From: Pollenia angustigena
Lineage: Eukaryota; Arthropoda; Insecta; Diptera; Polleniidae
Assembly: GCA_930367215.1 (NCBI GenBank)
Contig: OV884059.1
Span: 30,619,882 to 30,683,881 of the forward strand
DNA: 64,000 nucleotides
Direction of reading: 5' to 3'
The first letter of the stretch is position 1; each line of letters begins with the position of its first letter. Below the pieces are notes generated by a model. It saw only the letters and a list, made by a program, of their open reading frames with translations, did no database searches and had not been told where the DNA came from. Shown here piece after piece: positions 43,320 to 55,936 of the stretch. The position numbers and the translations under genes were made by a program.

Positions 43320-46289
43320 TTATTATTTTTTTTTTGTATTTTCCAGGAGGATTTGAAAGTTATACAAACTACCAGGAAACTATCTTGCCCTTATATCCTT
43401 GTAACACCTGCTTTTTTTATTTTCTTTATTAACGTAATAAATACAATTACAAAATATATTCCCATTAACGAAGCCAAAGTATCGAACACCTTCAAAAGGT
43501 TGTGTGAATTTTGCTACTGATAGACTAGCCCACTATGTAGCAGCTAGTCTACCCAGGCGCCCGAATTTTTAGCAATTATTTATAAAATAATTTAGGAAAC
43601 CAACAAAAAAAAATTTATTTATTATAACCAGCATTCAAATTTAATTGTTTGTGCTAGTGTTAGGTTACATCGCCAGCTCATTATTGTTATGACCTACCAA
43701 CCATTCTGAAAAAATTTTTGTAAGGTATTGGGTATATATATTTTGAATACCCCCTTTCTGAATCTAAAACCAGTTTTACGAATTTAAATGGTTTCTGAAG
43801 TATTCAACATTTATTTTGACTCATATCAACAATTTTACAGTTTATTAAGTATTGTTTTGCTCTACATGCAACTGTTAAGCGAATGCTGCAAATTCCTCAT
43901 ATAAAAGCCTACAAAATAAATTTCACGTTTGCTTTTATTCATTGCCGTAAGAGAAAAAAGTAGTAAAAACGAAAACAAAATAAAATATTAAATTCTACTA
44001 TTGCTTTGCTTCATTGCCGTAAGAAAAAAAATGAGTTAAAGCAAAAGCAAAATAATATGTCAACAACTCAATACACAGCAGCAAGTAGACGTATGCAGCA
44101 CAAAAACTATTTTTTTTTTTTTTTTTTAATAAATTCGGAAATTTGGAGTATGCGGCACAAAACAATAATTTGAAATTTTAATAAAATACTTTAATATTGT
44201 TCTAATAACGTTCTTCAAAACATTTGCCAGAAGCAGTGGTGAAAATACAAAGAAATTATATTTTCAGAAAACTTTATGTTAAATTGGGTAAATTGGGGTT
44301 TTTCTCCGCTACGACTTTTTGTTATATGCGCCAAACCAATAAAAAGCTGATGACATACGTCTTGTTAAATTTTAATACACCTGCTTAAGCTGAGGAGGAC
44401 ATAAATTATAATTTATGAACGTTTAAAAATTACTTTATGTAAATCATAAATACATACATACAATGTATTTATAACAATGTGTAATGATGTAAATAAATAA
44501 AAAAATGAACAATAGCAGCAACATTGGCAAAATAACAGAAGCAACAACTCACCTTTTGTATGCATCTAAAAGTTCGTATGTATAGGTAATTTTGTTGTTA
44601 TATATACAAACATACATCATTCATATGCATGCTGTATACGGACAACATTTACTTAAGTACATACAAAGCTAGACAAACACAAAGTCTACTACTTAAACAT
44701 TGTTCTCCATTATTTTGTAATACGAATAAAAGTTTATTCTATTGTTACCTCAAATGACAAATGACATGATATTAATATTGACAACAATAAAAACTCATCC
44801 AACTCTAACCACCGAACCACATAACAACAATTTAAAACAAAAATAAATTTTGCCCAGCAACTCTAAAGTCTAACAGTGGCTGTTGACTTGCAGTCATTAC
44901 TGTACGAAGAGACAGAGTTACACCAACAAAAAAATATGTATATTTATGTATGTAGTATCTAGAAATTTGGGTGAGAGCGCTTACCCAGCCAGCCTATTTA
45001 TAAATTGCTTACAGCGTTCATTACTTTGACACACAGTATTAATAAAATATTTGTATTTGGAGCAACGTATGTATGTATATATGCATGTATGTGTGTTCGT
45101 AATAATAAGTATCAATATCATAAAGTATCTTAGCTAAGTGTGGTTGAATATTGCACGTTTTTGTCATTACCAGTGTCTGTATGTAATTTTGAATTTCTGT
45201 GTAATTTTATGTCTCTGTGCGTCTGTGTTAAAATATTTGTCTATTTGTCGGACTCATCATTGTAGTTGTTAAAAGATAGAAATGACAGCACTCATTATTG
45301 TATATTGTTTACCACAAGCAATTGCACAAATGATTGTTAAGTCACAACCAACAACATGGTCGTCATCATTATCATCCTCTTGACATTGTTAACGTCATCA
45401 TAAATTTCCCATTTTTGTAAGTCTCTCTCTACCTCTAATGCTTTTATTTGGTAAAATTTTCAGTTCAACAAAATTGAAAGTGATACTTTGTTAATGTTTT
45501 TGAAAAAATTCCAATTGAATTATTGGAAATGACATTTTTGTGTTCGTATACTTATATACAGGGTAAGTTAAAATAAACCCAACAATTTGAAAAAATGCAT
45601 GCAACTATTCGCCAAAAAAAAAAAAACTTAAAATATGCACGCGAATAAATACAATTTAATAGATAGTCTTACTTTATTACAAAATATAATCAAATGATTT
45701 TTTTAGTTTTAAAAAGATCTTCGTTTATCACATAAAAACGTGGAATATTTTGAAAATATACGTTCAACGTCAGTCGCTGTTACTGGCGCATACTTGAATA
45801 ATATTAGTTCACATATCTCCATGTGTGTTTTAATATATTTATCGGATTCGCTTTTACTAAAACTTGTGTTTGCCCAGTGGTCAAAATTCGAGCATAATTA
45901 TTTATGTTAATATGAAGAAAACATACATAACGTGTACACAGCAGAATAAATAAAAATTGATTTCAATTAAAAAATTTGTGATATAATTTAAAAAATTAAT
46001 TAAATTTGCACCAGTTAACAAATTAATAGTATCAATTAAACGTTTAATTCATTTGATGAAGCGTTTAATTCTCTTAATTAAACGTTTAATTCACTACATT
46101 AAATTTTTAATTAAAACTGATTTTATTTTTGATTAGTGCTTTAATTGCTAAAAAATGTTGGAGAATTTTTTCTGTGTACATAAACGAATAAACATGTTGC
46201 GAGAATCTGTTTTTTCGCATTAGGGGATCGATTTGGCGAGAGACCAACCTCTTATCCATCTTCCACTTATGTCCGTGAATGTTTAATTT
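43320..46289. other. Mostly unassigned AT-rich sequence
   Basis: Small features only: TAGACTAGC/GCTAGTCTA tRNA-like remnant at 43522-43550, a repeated TTCATTGCCGTAAGA (43938, 44012), and a palindrome cluster near 46030-46095. A donor-like CAAAAG/GTGAGTTG on the minus strand at about 44552 could end a 5' exon of the adaptor gene but has no open frame with an ATG. Confidence 0.4.
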
Positions 46290-46900
46290 AGTTTTGTAAG
46301 TTCAATAATATAATAAAATCAGAAAGTACTAATTGAAAAACAAAAAAGTACCGAAAAATTTCCTCTTATAGTTTTTTTTATTACTCTAGATCCTGCATGT
46401 TGAATTTTATGCTTCTAGGTTCAGTATTAATTAAAATTCAAAAAATACCAGTTTTAAAACAAAAAGGGCCAAAAAATATCCCTCTTATAGATTCTGATTT
46501 ACTCAGGACATTGAATGTTTGATGTTATGTTCTTGGTCCAATACTAGCGCAAATTAAAAAAGGACCTTTTGAAGAACAAAAAAGTACCAAAAAAGTTCTC
46601 TCTAACAGATTCTCACCCACTTCGGAGTCCAATATTAAGGAAAATTCAATAAGTACCATTTCTAGAAGGAAAAAGTACTAAAAAGCTCTCCCTTACAGAT
46701 TCTTATTCACTCAAAACCATTCATGTTTAATCTTATGTTTCTAGGTGCAGTATTAACGAAAATTCAAAAAGGACCAATTAAAGACCATAAAGTACCTACA
46801 TTTTGCATATTATAGGTCCTTATTCACTCAGGACCCTACACCTATAATTTTATGTTTCTAAGTTCAATATTATAGAATATTAGAAAAAATTAACACATAG
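46290..46900 (+). repeat. Degenerate tandem repeat, about 120-bp period
   Basis: Five units share the order AAAAAGTACC, CTCTTATAGATTCT, TTACTCAGGA, TGTTTCTAGGTTCAGTATTA and AAAATTCAAAA (at about 46320, 46440, 46560, 46660, 46790). They are too diverged for recent amplification. Confidence 0.7.
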
Positions 46901-47028
46901 AGCACGGAAAGGTAAAAGAAGGCAATTTATTATCCCGTATTTCCCCTTTTTGATACTTTTTATCTCCTTATTGAAGTATCAAAAATTTCAATATTGTAGT
47001 GGAATCCCATAATTAAATATTTTTGAAG

Positions 47029-47275
47029 TATATCGTCGGCTTAATATGCAAACTTGCTTGACTCTAATTTTAAGTTTATTGAGATTATGATGCCGTGTGG
47101 TTGAAAAAGATACGCCTCGTCGACCAGCATGTAGTTTTTCTTCAATTTTAGTCTTGAAGTGTGTAAAAGCAACTATATTTTTGTTTTCAAGCAGCACATA
47201 GAAAATATAAAAAGTTGTTTGTCTCTCCTGTAAAATGTGCTGAAAGGGAGTTTGCATATTAAGCCGATGATGTGC
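47029..47275. mobile_element. MITE family D, copy 1
   Basis: ATATCGTCGGCTTAATATGC at the left and, as complement of the right, ATCATCGGCTTAATATGC. Related to 50152-50402. The minus strand has a continuous frame across the whole element (see findings). Confidence 0.78.
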
Positions 47276-47550
47276 CAATACACGGAGAAAAATGTTTTTT
47301 TTAAAAAGTACCAAAAATAGCTACGATTTTCACCGCTTAAACGTTTGAATTTCGAAAAAGTACCAAATTTATATTTATTTTTATGTTTATTGGCTTAAAA
47401 GATAAATTACTCCCCAACATGGCCGAATTTCAAACAGGTATCTGACGCCTTTGCTCTTATTTTTTCGACGAACAACGATAAGTAATAAATTTTGTTAATA
47501 TCTCTTTAAGTTTGGGATATATAAAGTGCCCGCTAAGATTTTAATTTAAT

Positions 47551-48584
47551 ATATCGTCCCCTCAATATAACAATAGCGTATAATTTTTTTGGGGTTTTGA
47601 GAAAATCGTGTTTAAAGTTTTTGTCAAATGGATGTCTATTAAAACCTCAATATTGCGGTAAATAACAATTCTTCATATTGGATTTTTCGACGAATACATA
47701 ATACCGTTTCTTGTCTTTAAATTTACCAATTTTTTTTATTCTAAGCATCCTTTAAGACCATAATTATGTCATTCAAAGTGCAAGTTCTCCGTATAGGCTA
47801 TTTTATTTTTTAAGGAATTCGTATGATGTATCTGATACACTATTTTATTTTGTATGGTATACGCTGTTTTATTCAATAATTTTACGGCATTTTTATTAAA
47901 ATATGTGATCTCAAAAATATCAATTTGTAACATTATAAAACAGTGATTAATTCATAGTTTTGTTAATTCAGTGTCACATATTCATTACTTTCCAATTTGG
48001 GTTATTATAAACAAAAAATTATGACAAACTAAGGTATACATTGCGTAAATCAAAAATAACTGGAAGTTCATTCGTCTTCTTTCTCTTCCTCTGCAACATC
48101 TGGCTTATCTAAACAATTTCGTTTCTTTTCACCTTGTAAGTTAATGAAAAATGACTGCGACCCACGAGGAATTACATTCTTCTTGCACAAATTTTGGAGC
48201 TTTCGATGGTCGGAATGAAACTATTTCTCAAACAATAGTGTATATTATTATAAGCTATTTTATGAGTTAAAGTTTTCATAAATTGTATTTTTTTTCTACA
48301 GGCTAAAATGGAGTATAATGCGTATACACTATTATTCTTTTAACAACTTTGGAGTGGCAATTTCAAATAAAATAGCGCATATGAGCTTACATACTTATTG
48401 AAGGAAAATTTTGAACAAGAAATTATACACTATTTTTTCCAACGACATTTTGACCCACTATTTGGAAGTAGAATTTGACGAAATTTTGACCAGATATAAA
48501 ATCAATGATGGAGATTCTAAATATGCAATAAAAAAATAATAGCGTATGAGCACATACGCTATTGTTATATTAAGGGGACGATAT
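47551..48584. mobile_element. Family C-related TIR element
   Basis: ATATCGTCCCCTCAATATAA and TTATATTAAGGGGACGATAT form about 30-bp inverted ends, with further TAGCGTAT next to them. 48145-48440 is homologous to 25511-25675 plus 27937-28065, showing the empty site of the element at 25676. No ORF. Confidence 0.8.
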
Positions 48585-48589
48585 ATTGT

Positions 48590-49000
48590 ACTTATCTGTA
48601 AGTAAATACCTTTCAATTGGGGTAATTTTTATTCCAATCGGTTTACAAATAAGAAAGGATAGTGTTCATTATATAAAGATATGTGTATGTATGTCTTCTT
48701 ACTTGGTCAAAATTTGAAGTGCAACATATCGATTTAAAACTCTTTCTTTCACGTTTTCTATGACGGATGAGCTTTTATGTAAACCACGCAAAACAGAATG
48801 GAACAATCCACACTCTTAAGATTCCTGGGTTATCTCTCACCACAAGCAAACAAAACAGAACTGCACAATTAACATTCTTAGATTCCTGCGTAAACTCTCA
48901 CCATACGAGCAATAAAGTCTCCTTTAGTTACTCTTGGCATTTTTAAATAAATCACTATCAAAAGCAAAACTTCCAAAATGTTTAAGTAACTATTTTGTTC
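48590..49000. other. Unassigned sequence
   Basis: No gene. A short direct repeat (ACTCTCACCA...CAAACAAAACAGAAC/CACTCTTA...) is seen around 48800-48910. Confidence 0.35.
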
Positions 49001-49673
49001 AGTATACAAAAATAAACAGAAAATTATTTAGCGTACGGCTCACATACCCAGAAACCATGTCTATTTTTTAGTGTTCATGTATAAGAACACAACCATTATT
49101 ACCATTCGTAAACATTTTCAAGAAAGTAACAAACATTATATAGCGTTCTGTTTTTCCTTAAAAAACAGAACAATAATAGTGTTTCTGTAGACAAACATTA
49201 TATTTTAATGATCTATTGTGTTTCTTTTTTACATTGACAAAGTCATGAGCCAACAAAAAATTTAAGCAGCGTCTACAGCGCAAGATGTTTGTGTCTGTAT
49301 TGTGTAGATGTTTTGTTTGTGTAAATTTTTTTGCTGGCTTTTTATTTTTTTTCGTTTATGTGTTTTGTGATTGTAAAAATTTTTTTGGTTTCTTTACTAG
49401 CCACAAGGGCGCCAAGCACAATGGAAACGAATGATATTAACGAACACAACAAAATTTGTGGTTTAAAAAAAAATAGAAAGCAATTAAATGTTCTCATCTT
49501 TTTACTGAGTTCGATAAGTACAGTATTATTTTTGTGTTCGAAGATCACAAACAGAGAAATGTTTTTGATTTAAATAACTTACAACACAAACACTATTAGC
49601 GTTTGTATTTTGCACAAATCTACCGAACCGAACACTAAAGAACAGTATACATATAATGTTTAATTTCGAACAC
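49001..49673 (-). mobile_element. Family E, diverged larger copy
   Basis: On the minus strand it follows E: TTTCGAACACT end at 49673, CTACCGAACCGAACACTAAA, GTTCGAAGATCACAAAC, and GGCTCACATACCCAG near 49037. The termini are eroded and the middle is longer. Confidence 0.65.
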
Positions 49674-50151
49674 TTTTTTATTTAAGAAAAACTTAGGCTG
49701 ATGTAATTTCTGTTAGTTCTTGTTAAAAATTTCGATATAAGAAAATGCATATGAAAGAAAAGGGCAGATATATTTTTATTTCGCAATTGCAACAGATTGA
49801 CTAAAAAGCAATTATTTTGTTAAAAACGTCTGGCAACCGCGTATCATACAAAGTTATGCAAAATATATATAAAAAATTATGGTTTCTAGAAAAAAAAAAA
49901 CTAAAAGAATATGCAAAAGCATATTTTTCATGCAAAAAGCGTTAAAAAACTTGCCCTGCTTTTGAATAATAATTTGTTGTTATTTTCTGTGTAAACGATC
50001 ATGTATCATTAAAATTGTTTAGTCTCAATTTAAGGCTATTCAAAAATTTGCATAAATTCTCAAAGGTAATGAATTGGAGAACAACTTAACAAAAATGTAA
50101 TTAAGGTGAAACAAATATTTAATTTATGGTAAATAAAGTTAAACAAATAAT

Positions 50152-50402
50152 ATATCGTCGACTTTATATGCAAACCTGCTAACTCCCTTTCAGCCAATTT
50201 TACCGGAGAGACAAAAAAAATTTGTATATTTCATACTTGTAGAAAATTGAAAATATAGTTGGTTTAACACATATCAAGACTCAAATTGAAGAAATACTAC
50301 ATGCTGATCGACGAGGCATATGGTTCTCTACCACACGGCATTAAAGTCTCAATTTACTTAAAAAGTGGATTTAGGAGTTTTGCATGTTAAGCCGACGATA
50401 TA
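50152..50402. mobile_element. MITE family D, copy 2
   Basis: ATATCGTCGACTTTATATGC left and GCATGTTAAGCCGACGATAT right, TA flanks. About 70% similar to 47029-47275 in opposite orientation. Confidence 0.78.
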
Positions 50403-50776
50403 CAACCCAAATATCAATAAAACTCCCGGGGAGTGAGTTTTCTCCCTTTTTTTATTTTTGCAACAGTGCATTTTTATTCATTATTGCGTTGAAAACTACA
50501 TAATTTAAATTTATGTATTTACTTGCCACATGTGGTAACACCTTTAGTTGGTGTTGGCGTGATTAATGCAAGAGAACTGATTAATTAATATACCAAAAAA
50601 ATTTATTTCGATTTTAAGTTAAGAATAAAAAATGTTTTATATAAAAAGACTTAAGTGGTTAAGAAATAAAATCTCTAATAAAAATTGAATATTTTTCAAA
50701 AAACTTCTAAAGACATAATTTCACAATTGTTATTAACTTAAAAGACTTCATAAATTTTCACATAATTTGACACTAG

Positions 50777-50919
50777 GTCTGGGGTCACACTATGAAAGTT
50801 ATCTTTCTGAAAGTCTGCGTTTATTAGTGAGAGGGGAAGAGAACATGTTATTTTTCTCTCCCCTCTTATCTATAAACTCAGACTTTCTGAAAGAAAAATT
50901 TCATAGTGTGAAACCAGAC
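50777..50919. mobile_element. GTCTGGGTTCACAC MITE, copy 2
   Basis: GTCTGGGGTCACACTATGAA and ATAGTGTGAAACCAGAC with long arms (TTTCTGAAAGTCTG / CAGACTTTCTGAAAG). Flanks TAG and TAA, close to the TWA rule. 143 bp. Confidence 0.82.
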
Positions 50920-50975
50920 TAACTTTTTGTATTGAACAAAATTATTTTTAAGAATTCCTAGCAGTAAAAACACTA

Positions 50976-51646
50976 GAGTGGACCATCAATGAAGGGAAAA
51001 TTTTAAAAGTAGACCAGTTTTGTGTTGGGTTAGGGTAAAAAAAAAAATTTGGTAAAAAATGAGCTGGATCGGTTAAAAATTGCCGTGCCGCACGCACTTT
51101 GAAATCTGTGAGAATGCAATTCGGGCTGGATGGAGAGAAAAACGAAACGAAAAATTAAATTTTCTCGAAAACCAACTCTAGAATAGACGAGCGGACAGCC
51201 AGACGGACATGAAGTCCAAGATTAAAAAACGGAATTGGATTGGATTACATGCGAATTGGTTCCGTTTTTTAATCTTGGACTTCATGTCCGTCTGGCTGCC
51301 CGTCCGTCTGTCCTAGAGTCGGTTTTCGAGAAAATTAAATTTTTGGTATGGCGACCATATGAAGGGTTGGAGATAGAGGACAAGTTTGTTTTAGAGAAAT
51401 ATTGTTAATGCAAAAATAATGGGGGTTGCTGATACATTTTACATCTCTAGGGGTGACTCCTCAGTAGTTACGGGCGTTTTTCTCTCCATTTAGCCCGAAC
51501 TGCATTCTCACAGATTTCAATGTGCGTGCGGCACGGCAATTTTTAACCAATAGAGCTCTTATTTTTACCAAATTTTTTTTTACCCTAACCTAAACAAAAC
51601 TGGTCTACTTTTTTGGATAATCGAAAAAAAAAATTTTGGACCACCC
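50976..51646. mobile_element. Foldback-type element with long inverted arms
   Basis: TA flanks at 50974-50975 and 51647-51648; outer ends GAGTGGACC and GGACCACCC. Arms carry GTAGACCAGTTTTGT, GGGTTAGGGTAAAAAA, AAAAATTGCCGTGCCGCACG, and an inner 60-bp perfect-looking hairpin (GACGGACATGAAGTCCAAGA ... TCTTGGACTTCATGTCCGTC) at 51209-51303. No ORF. Confidence 0.82.
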
Positions 51647-51679
51647 TACTAAGGAACATAATTGCACCGTGTGAACTAG

Positions 51680-51840
51680 GGCTTCCAATCGGGATTGGTT
51701 ATTTTGAAGAAAATATTTCGGGATCCCGGGATTCACGGGATTTTTGAAAAATTTTCGGGATTTTTCGGGATTTATTTTTTTTATTTATACCAAATATAAA
51801 TACTTTTTAAGTTGTATGAAAAAAACTTTATTTTCCAGTA
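51680..51840. mobile_element. Fragment of a CGGGAT-iterated DNA transposon end
   Basis: It starts CTAGGGCTTCCAATCGGGAT and repeats CGGGATTTTT / CGGGATCCCGGGAT six or so times over 100 bases. Iterated subterminal words after TAGGGCTTCCAATC suggest one end of a hAT-like element; the other end was not found. Confidence 0.5.
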
Positions 51841-51877
51841 AATACACATATTTCATGAACATATAGGTATTATTTAC

Positions 51878-52035
51878 AGTCGGGCCTCGATTTTCCATTA
51901 TCCGGTTAACCGATAGCCCCGATTAACCGTGATGGCCAAAGATCAGTCTATTGTTTTTTGTTTGCAATGTTTTAAAATTGTTTGCTTCGATTAACCGCGA
52001 TTACCTCTATTATCCGTGATGGAATTTGAAAAATA
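51878..52035. mobile_element. Pogo-like MITE end, truncated
   Basis: TA, then CAGTCGGGCCTCGATTTTCC, with iterated CCGATTAACCG, TCGATTAACCGCGATTA, TTATCCGTGAT words. Same architecture as 26915-27426 but a different family; no right terminus found. Confidence 0.55.
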
Positions 52036-52204
52036 TTAGACAAACAACTTTACAGACTTTTTGTTACCATAGAGGAGTAAATCCTTGCGCCCGGTCGAAG
52101 GCCGGCTGTGCAGAGAAGCTTTAGTTAGCGAAGCCGGTATTATATATAAGATAGAGGAGAAAATTCTTGCGCCCAAAAGTGTTTTCGTTATATATTTAAT
52201 ATAT

Positions 52205-52368
52205 ACACCCAGAGAAAAAGCAGCAAAATCATTTAAAAAACTATTAACCATATTATGTTTAATTTAACCAAATCATTGTCACCGACAACCATATTATGGT
52301 TAAATTAGTTTTTTTTTAAATAGTTTTGTTGGTTCTGACCATAATAAACCATGTTTTTCTCTGCGTGT
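52205..52368. mobile_element. ACACCCAGAGAAAAA MITE
   Basis: ACACCCAGAGAAAAA left, TTTTTCTCTGCGTGT right; 164 bp, with internal ACCATATTATG/CATATTATGGT arms. Confidence 0.65.
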
Positions 52369-52659
52369 ATGTAGATTTTTTTTGTATTTAACTTCTTTAG
52401 TAATTATGGACCTAATGACACTTTTAAAAGTGTCATAATGTCCATTTGCAAAGTTTCATAATGTCCGCGGGACACTGTGACACTTTTTGGAGTGACATAG
52501 TGTCCACGGACACTATGACACTGGACGTTATGACATGCCACCTTTTGGTTCACCACAATTTAGCAAAGTTGTGAACTATAATACAAAAATTTCAAATCAA
52601 CTTATTTGAGTTGTGAACCGTAATATTCACTTGGACTCGGGAAGATCTATGGTTCCCGA

Positions 52660-53290
52660 AAGTGGGTATTTAAAAAAAAAAATATTATTTTGGTCATAAC
52701 TTTTTCGTATCTGAACCGATTTTTCAGATATTTTCTGAAAAACAAGAGATAACCATAGGTCATATATCAGTCCAAAAAATCAGGTTTTTATACAATTTCT
52801 GATATTTTTTTTGTACAGGAGGTACCACGCCCACTTCTCTGATACTGCCCACATTGTGTGAGATGCTGTGTATTGATAACCTAAATGTGTGTACCTAATT
52901 TGAAAACTTTGGCTCTTGCCGTTCTCAAGATATACAGAAAAAAGTAATATAAATACAACAACAAGGGATTTTTGGAAAAAATTAGAGGTAGTCGTGGTTT
53001 TTTGCTCATATCTCAGCCATTTTTGAACCGATCTGGCTGAATTTCAATAGCAAGAAATTGTGGACTATATGTGACATAAGTCTAAAACAACCTAGTCGCT
53101 ATCATGTCTGGAGTCTCTTGAAAACACATATCAAAAGTAAGACGGACAGACGGACATGGTTAAATCAAGTTCTCTCCTCATAAAGACCCGGAATATATAT
53201 ACTTTATAGTGTCTTAGATCAATATTGGAGAAATTACAAACGGAACGACAAACTTATATACCCTTTTCCACCTGAGGTGAAGGGTATAAA
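52660..53290 (-). repeat. Family A (Helentron-like) repeat, second copy with the GGTACCACGCCC block
   Basis: Matches 25050-25505 and adds GAACCGATCTGGCTGAATTT and GGTGAAGGGTATAAA at its right end. The 3' hairpin was not found. Confidence 0.7.
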
Positions 53291-53299
53291 TATATGAAC

Positions 53300-54960
53300 T
53301 GATGGTTTTAGTTTCCAAGAAAGTTTTTAAAGCAGTTTTGCAATAACATTGACATTTTTTAGCAATAAATAGTATTGTGGTTATGGTCTATGGTCTATTG
53401 TAGTTATGGTCTATGGTTTTTTATTCAAAATTTTAATCAGTCTTTAGTTCACATATTTCGATAATAACAACTCTATCTCCTTAGAAATCTTTGCCTTTGA
53501 ACTTTTGCGTTCAACTTAAGCCTAACTTAAATATAAAAATTATTACTATATTTCGATTATCGACAAATGTATCCTTGATACCTTTCTAAGTTCATATTAG
53601 AGGTATGCTTCGAATAATTCACTTGTTTGCTTTTACTCAAAGTGCACAACGTTTACTCAACTACAAAACATTCAAAACTATAAGAAAAGAGTAAACCATA
53701 TTCAAAAATAAGAGAGAATAAATTGAATACAAAACTTTTTTACTGTTAATTTAATGAATTTGAGAGTCATTCTTAAATAACAAAACATTGGAATGACCCG
53801 TTAGAGAGAGCAAGTTTACAAAAAACATTCGAATAATTTTTGAATAATTGAATGTGTATACATTTATTTGAATACACTGACATAATATGTGTGTAAGCCT
53901 CGTACTTCATGTCGTTTGAAAGGCCTGCTTAAAAAAAGTTTTTAATAATTACTTTTCTTATCTAACTGCTAAAGAATGCCTCATAGAAGGCCTCGGCTCT
54001 TTGGTGTAAAAGATAAGATACACCTTCCACATTCGCTTCTATGAGAAGGGAGTAGAGAAGGACTAACATTTTTTTGTATTGCTTTTTTGCACGAGCAAAA
54101 GCAAAACAATTATTTTTTTGATCCCGTTACAATTCTTATGTACCTGCTAAAGAAGCGAGAGCAGAAGGCCTTCTCCGCAATGACAACGTGTGTAAAAAAG
54201 ATCAGGCCTTGTATATCCAAAAGAAGGAGTACAGAAGGCATCCGTACTACTTTTTCACGCTTGGTTAAAGTTTCTTTTATTTGTTAGAGTTAAGCTTACA
54301 CATGCATACTTAATTTGTAGGTACAGAAATTTTTGATTCAAATTATGTTTGAATATTTCACTCATTTGACTTGAGTTGACTGAATTGAATAAGTTTTTAT
54401 TTGTTTTGACTTTGGGTATTCTTTCATTTGTTTCGTTATTATTGGGTGCTCGACATATTGTAGTTAAAAAACAAATGAGTGTGTTGAAATTGGTTTTTAT
54501 TTATTCTTGCAGACCTCTAGTTCATATGGGTTTTTTCTCGAAATCCGTAACTTTTAAAAATAATATTGAAATTGTCGAAAGTTTTCAAAAATAAGTTTGA
54601 ATTTAGAAACAGATTAATTTGAAAACTAAACTCGTGGTTGATTCATTACGGCAAAGCCAATGTTCATAATCAATATAAAATATTTGCTAATATCAAGTTT
54701 TTGTGTTCTGCATTTTGGGTATAAAAATATAGTCATTGAACCGATAAATCACCTTGTTTTAGAATCAAACAATTTTTTGTCTGAAATCGGTCCTATAAAC
54801 AAATTCGCATATTCAAACAATTTATTTGCATTTTGTTTATTGAAAAACAACGATTTTTTCAAACAAATAATTTTATTGAATCAAACAAAAAGTTTACTGA
54901 AATTCATATAAATTTCAAACAAATAATTATCTGAATCAAACGAAAAAGTTTTTACACAAG
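53300..54960. other. AT-rich sequence with iterated TTCAAACAAAT and GAAGGCCT words
   Basis: Probably decayed transposon DNA, since short words recur (TTCGAATAATT near 53608 and 53828; TTCAAACAAATAATT near 54858 and 54913; AGAAGGCCT near 53983 and 54151), but no termini could be paired. ORFs here are Phe/Leu-rich translations of T-rich DNA. Confidence 0.4.
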
Positions 54961-55363
54961 CCATGACTGACGCGCACACAAGCAATCACTGTTGGAGAAG
55001 ATGTAGCAGAGCAGAGCAGCTGGGTGGCTTTGAGACACATTTTTTTTGTTGTAATAATTTTTGAACGAAGTCTTATTTATACACACAATGATTTTCTTCA
55101 TCTCTCACTGTTGCTGCATCTTTTCCTTTGCTAATGAAGAAAAAATGTAACCAAAAAGGGCGGCAGACCGACTCGATACACTGAAAGAATTTTCTTCGCA
55201 ATACCAATGAATTTTGACATTAATCCCATGAAATATTGCATTAAAAAGGAACCTATGCAGCGCTTCGTTGGATCGATGAAACCTGTTTCATTAAAGGGAT
55301 GTAATATAACATTACATTAGATCTATGAATATTTTTCATTGGATGAATACTTTCAATAAAGTA

Positions 55364-55930
55364 AAAAAAATAATTGGTATTGTGGTTATTTTGTTGAACT
55401 ATTTATGGTTTTTAATCGAAATTTTTTTTAATATTTTTAATTAGGCTTAAGTTCATGAAATTTAATTTTTATTAAATTATTTTTGTGAAGAAAGGAATTT
55501 TACAACATGAAAATTAATTAAAATTGTTATTGATAATCTTTCATTCTTGACGTGGCTCGGGCTCGAACCCTGGCCGGCTGGTTACCATGTCATGTTTCAA
55601 TCGCAACCACTCGATCTCCTCAGATGGATTTGCCGTCTTACACCCGCAGCCATCGACGACTGCTGACGTCACTAGTCAAACATCAATCCTTAAACCAAAT
55701 TGTATTCTAGCATTTGGTAGATCGAAATTTGCTTTCCTGAATGATTATCCATTTTAATTGATTTTACATGTTTTTTCCTTTATTTCTGTTTTTTCGTACT
55801 TTCGTCAAGAACTTTTCTTGAAGTCCAAGTACATTTTTTGTTTTTTTCACTTTGTCTTTCTCTTTTCTGTTGACCTTTTTCAGCACAACTTGAAGGACAA
55901 ATGTACACATAGAGCTCGTGCCTTAGCCTT
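55364..55930 (-). repeat. G repeat (tRNA-derived SINE-like), copy 2
   Basis: On the minus strand: GAGATCGAGTGGTTGCG (A-box like) then GGGTTCGAGCCCGAG (B-box like), a body ending near TTAAGCCTAATT. The 55640-55915 part is shared with 18780-19030. Confidence 0.65.
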
Positions 55931-55936
55931 AACAAT

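Noticed and set aside
53600..54960. A hAT element bounded by TTCGAATAATT and TTCAAACAAAT words
   Set aside because: No matching termini or 8-bp duplication could be found; left as unassigned.
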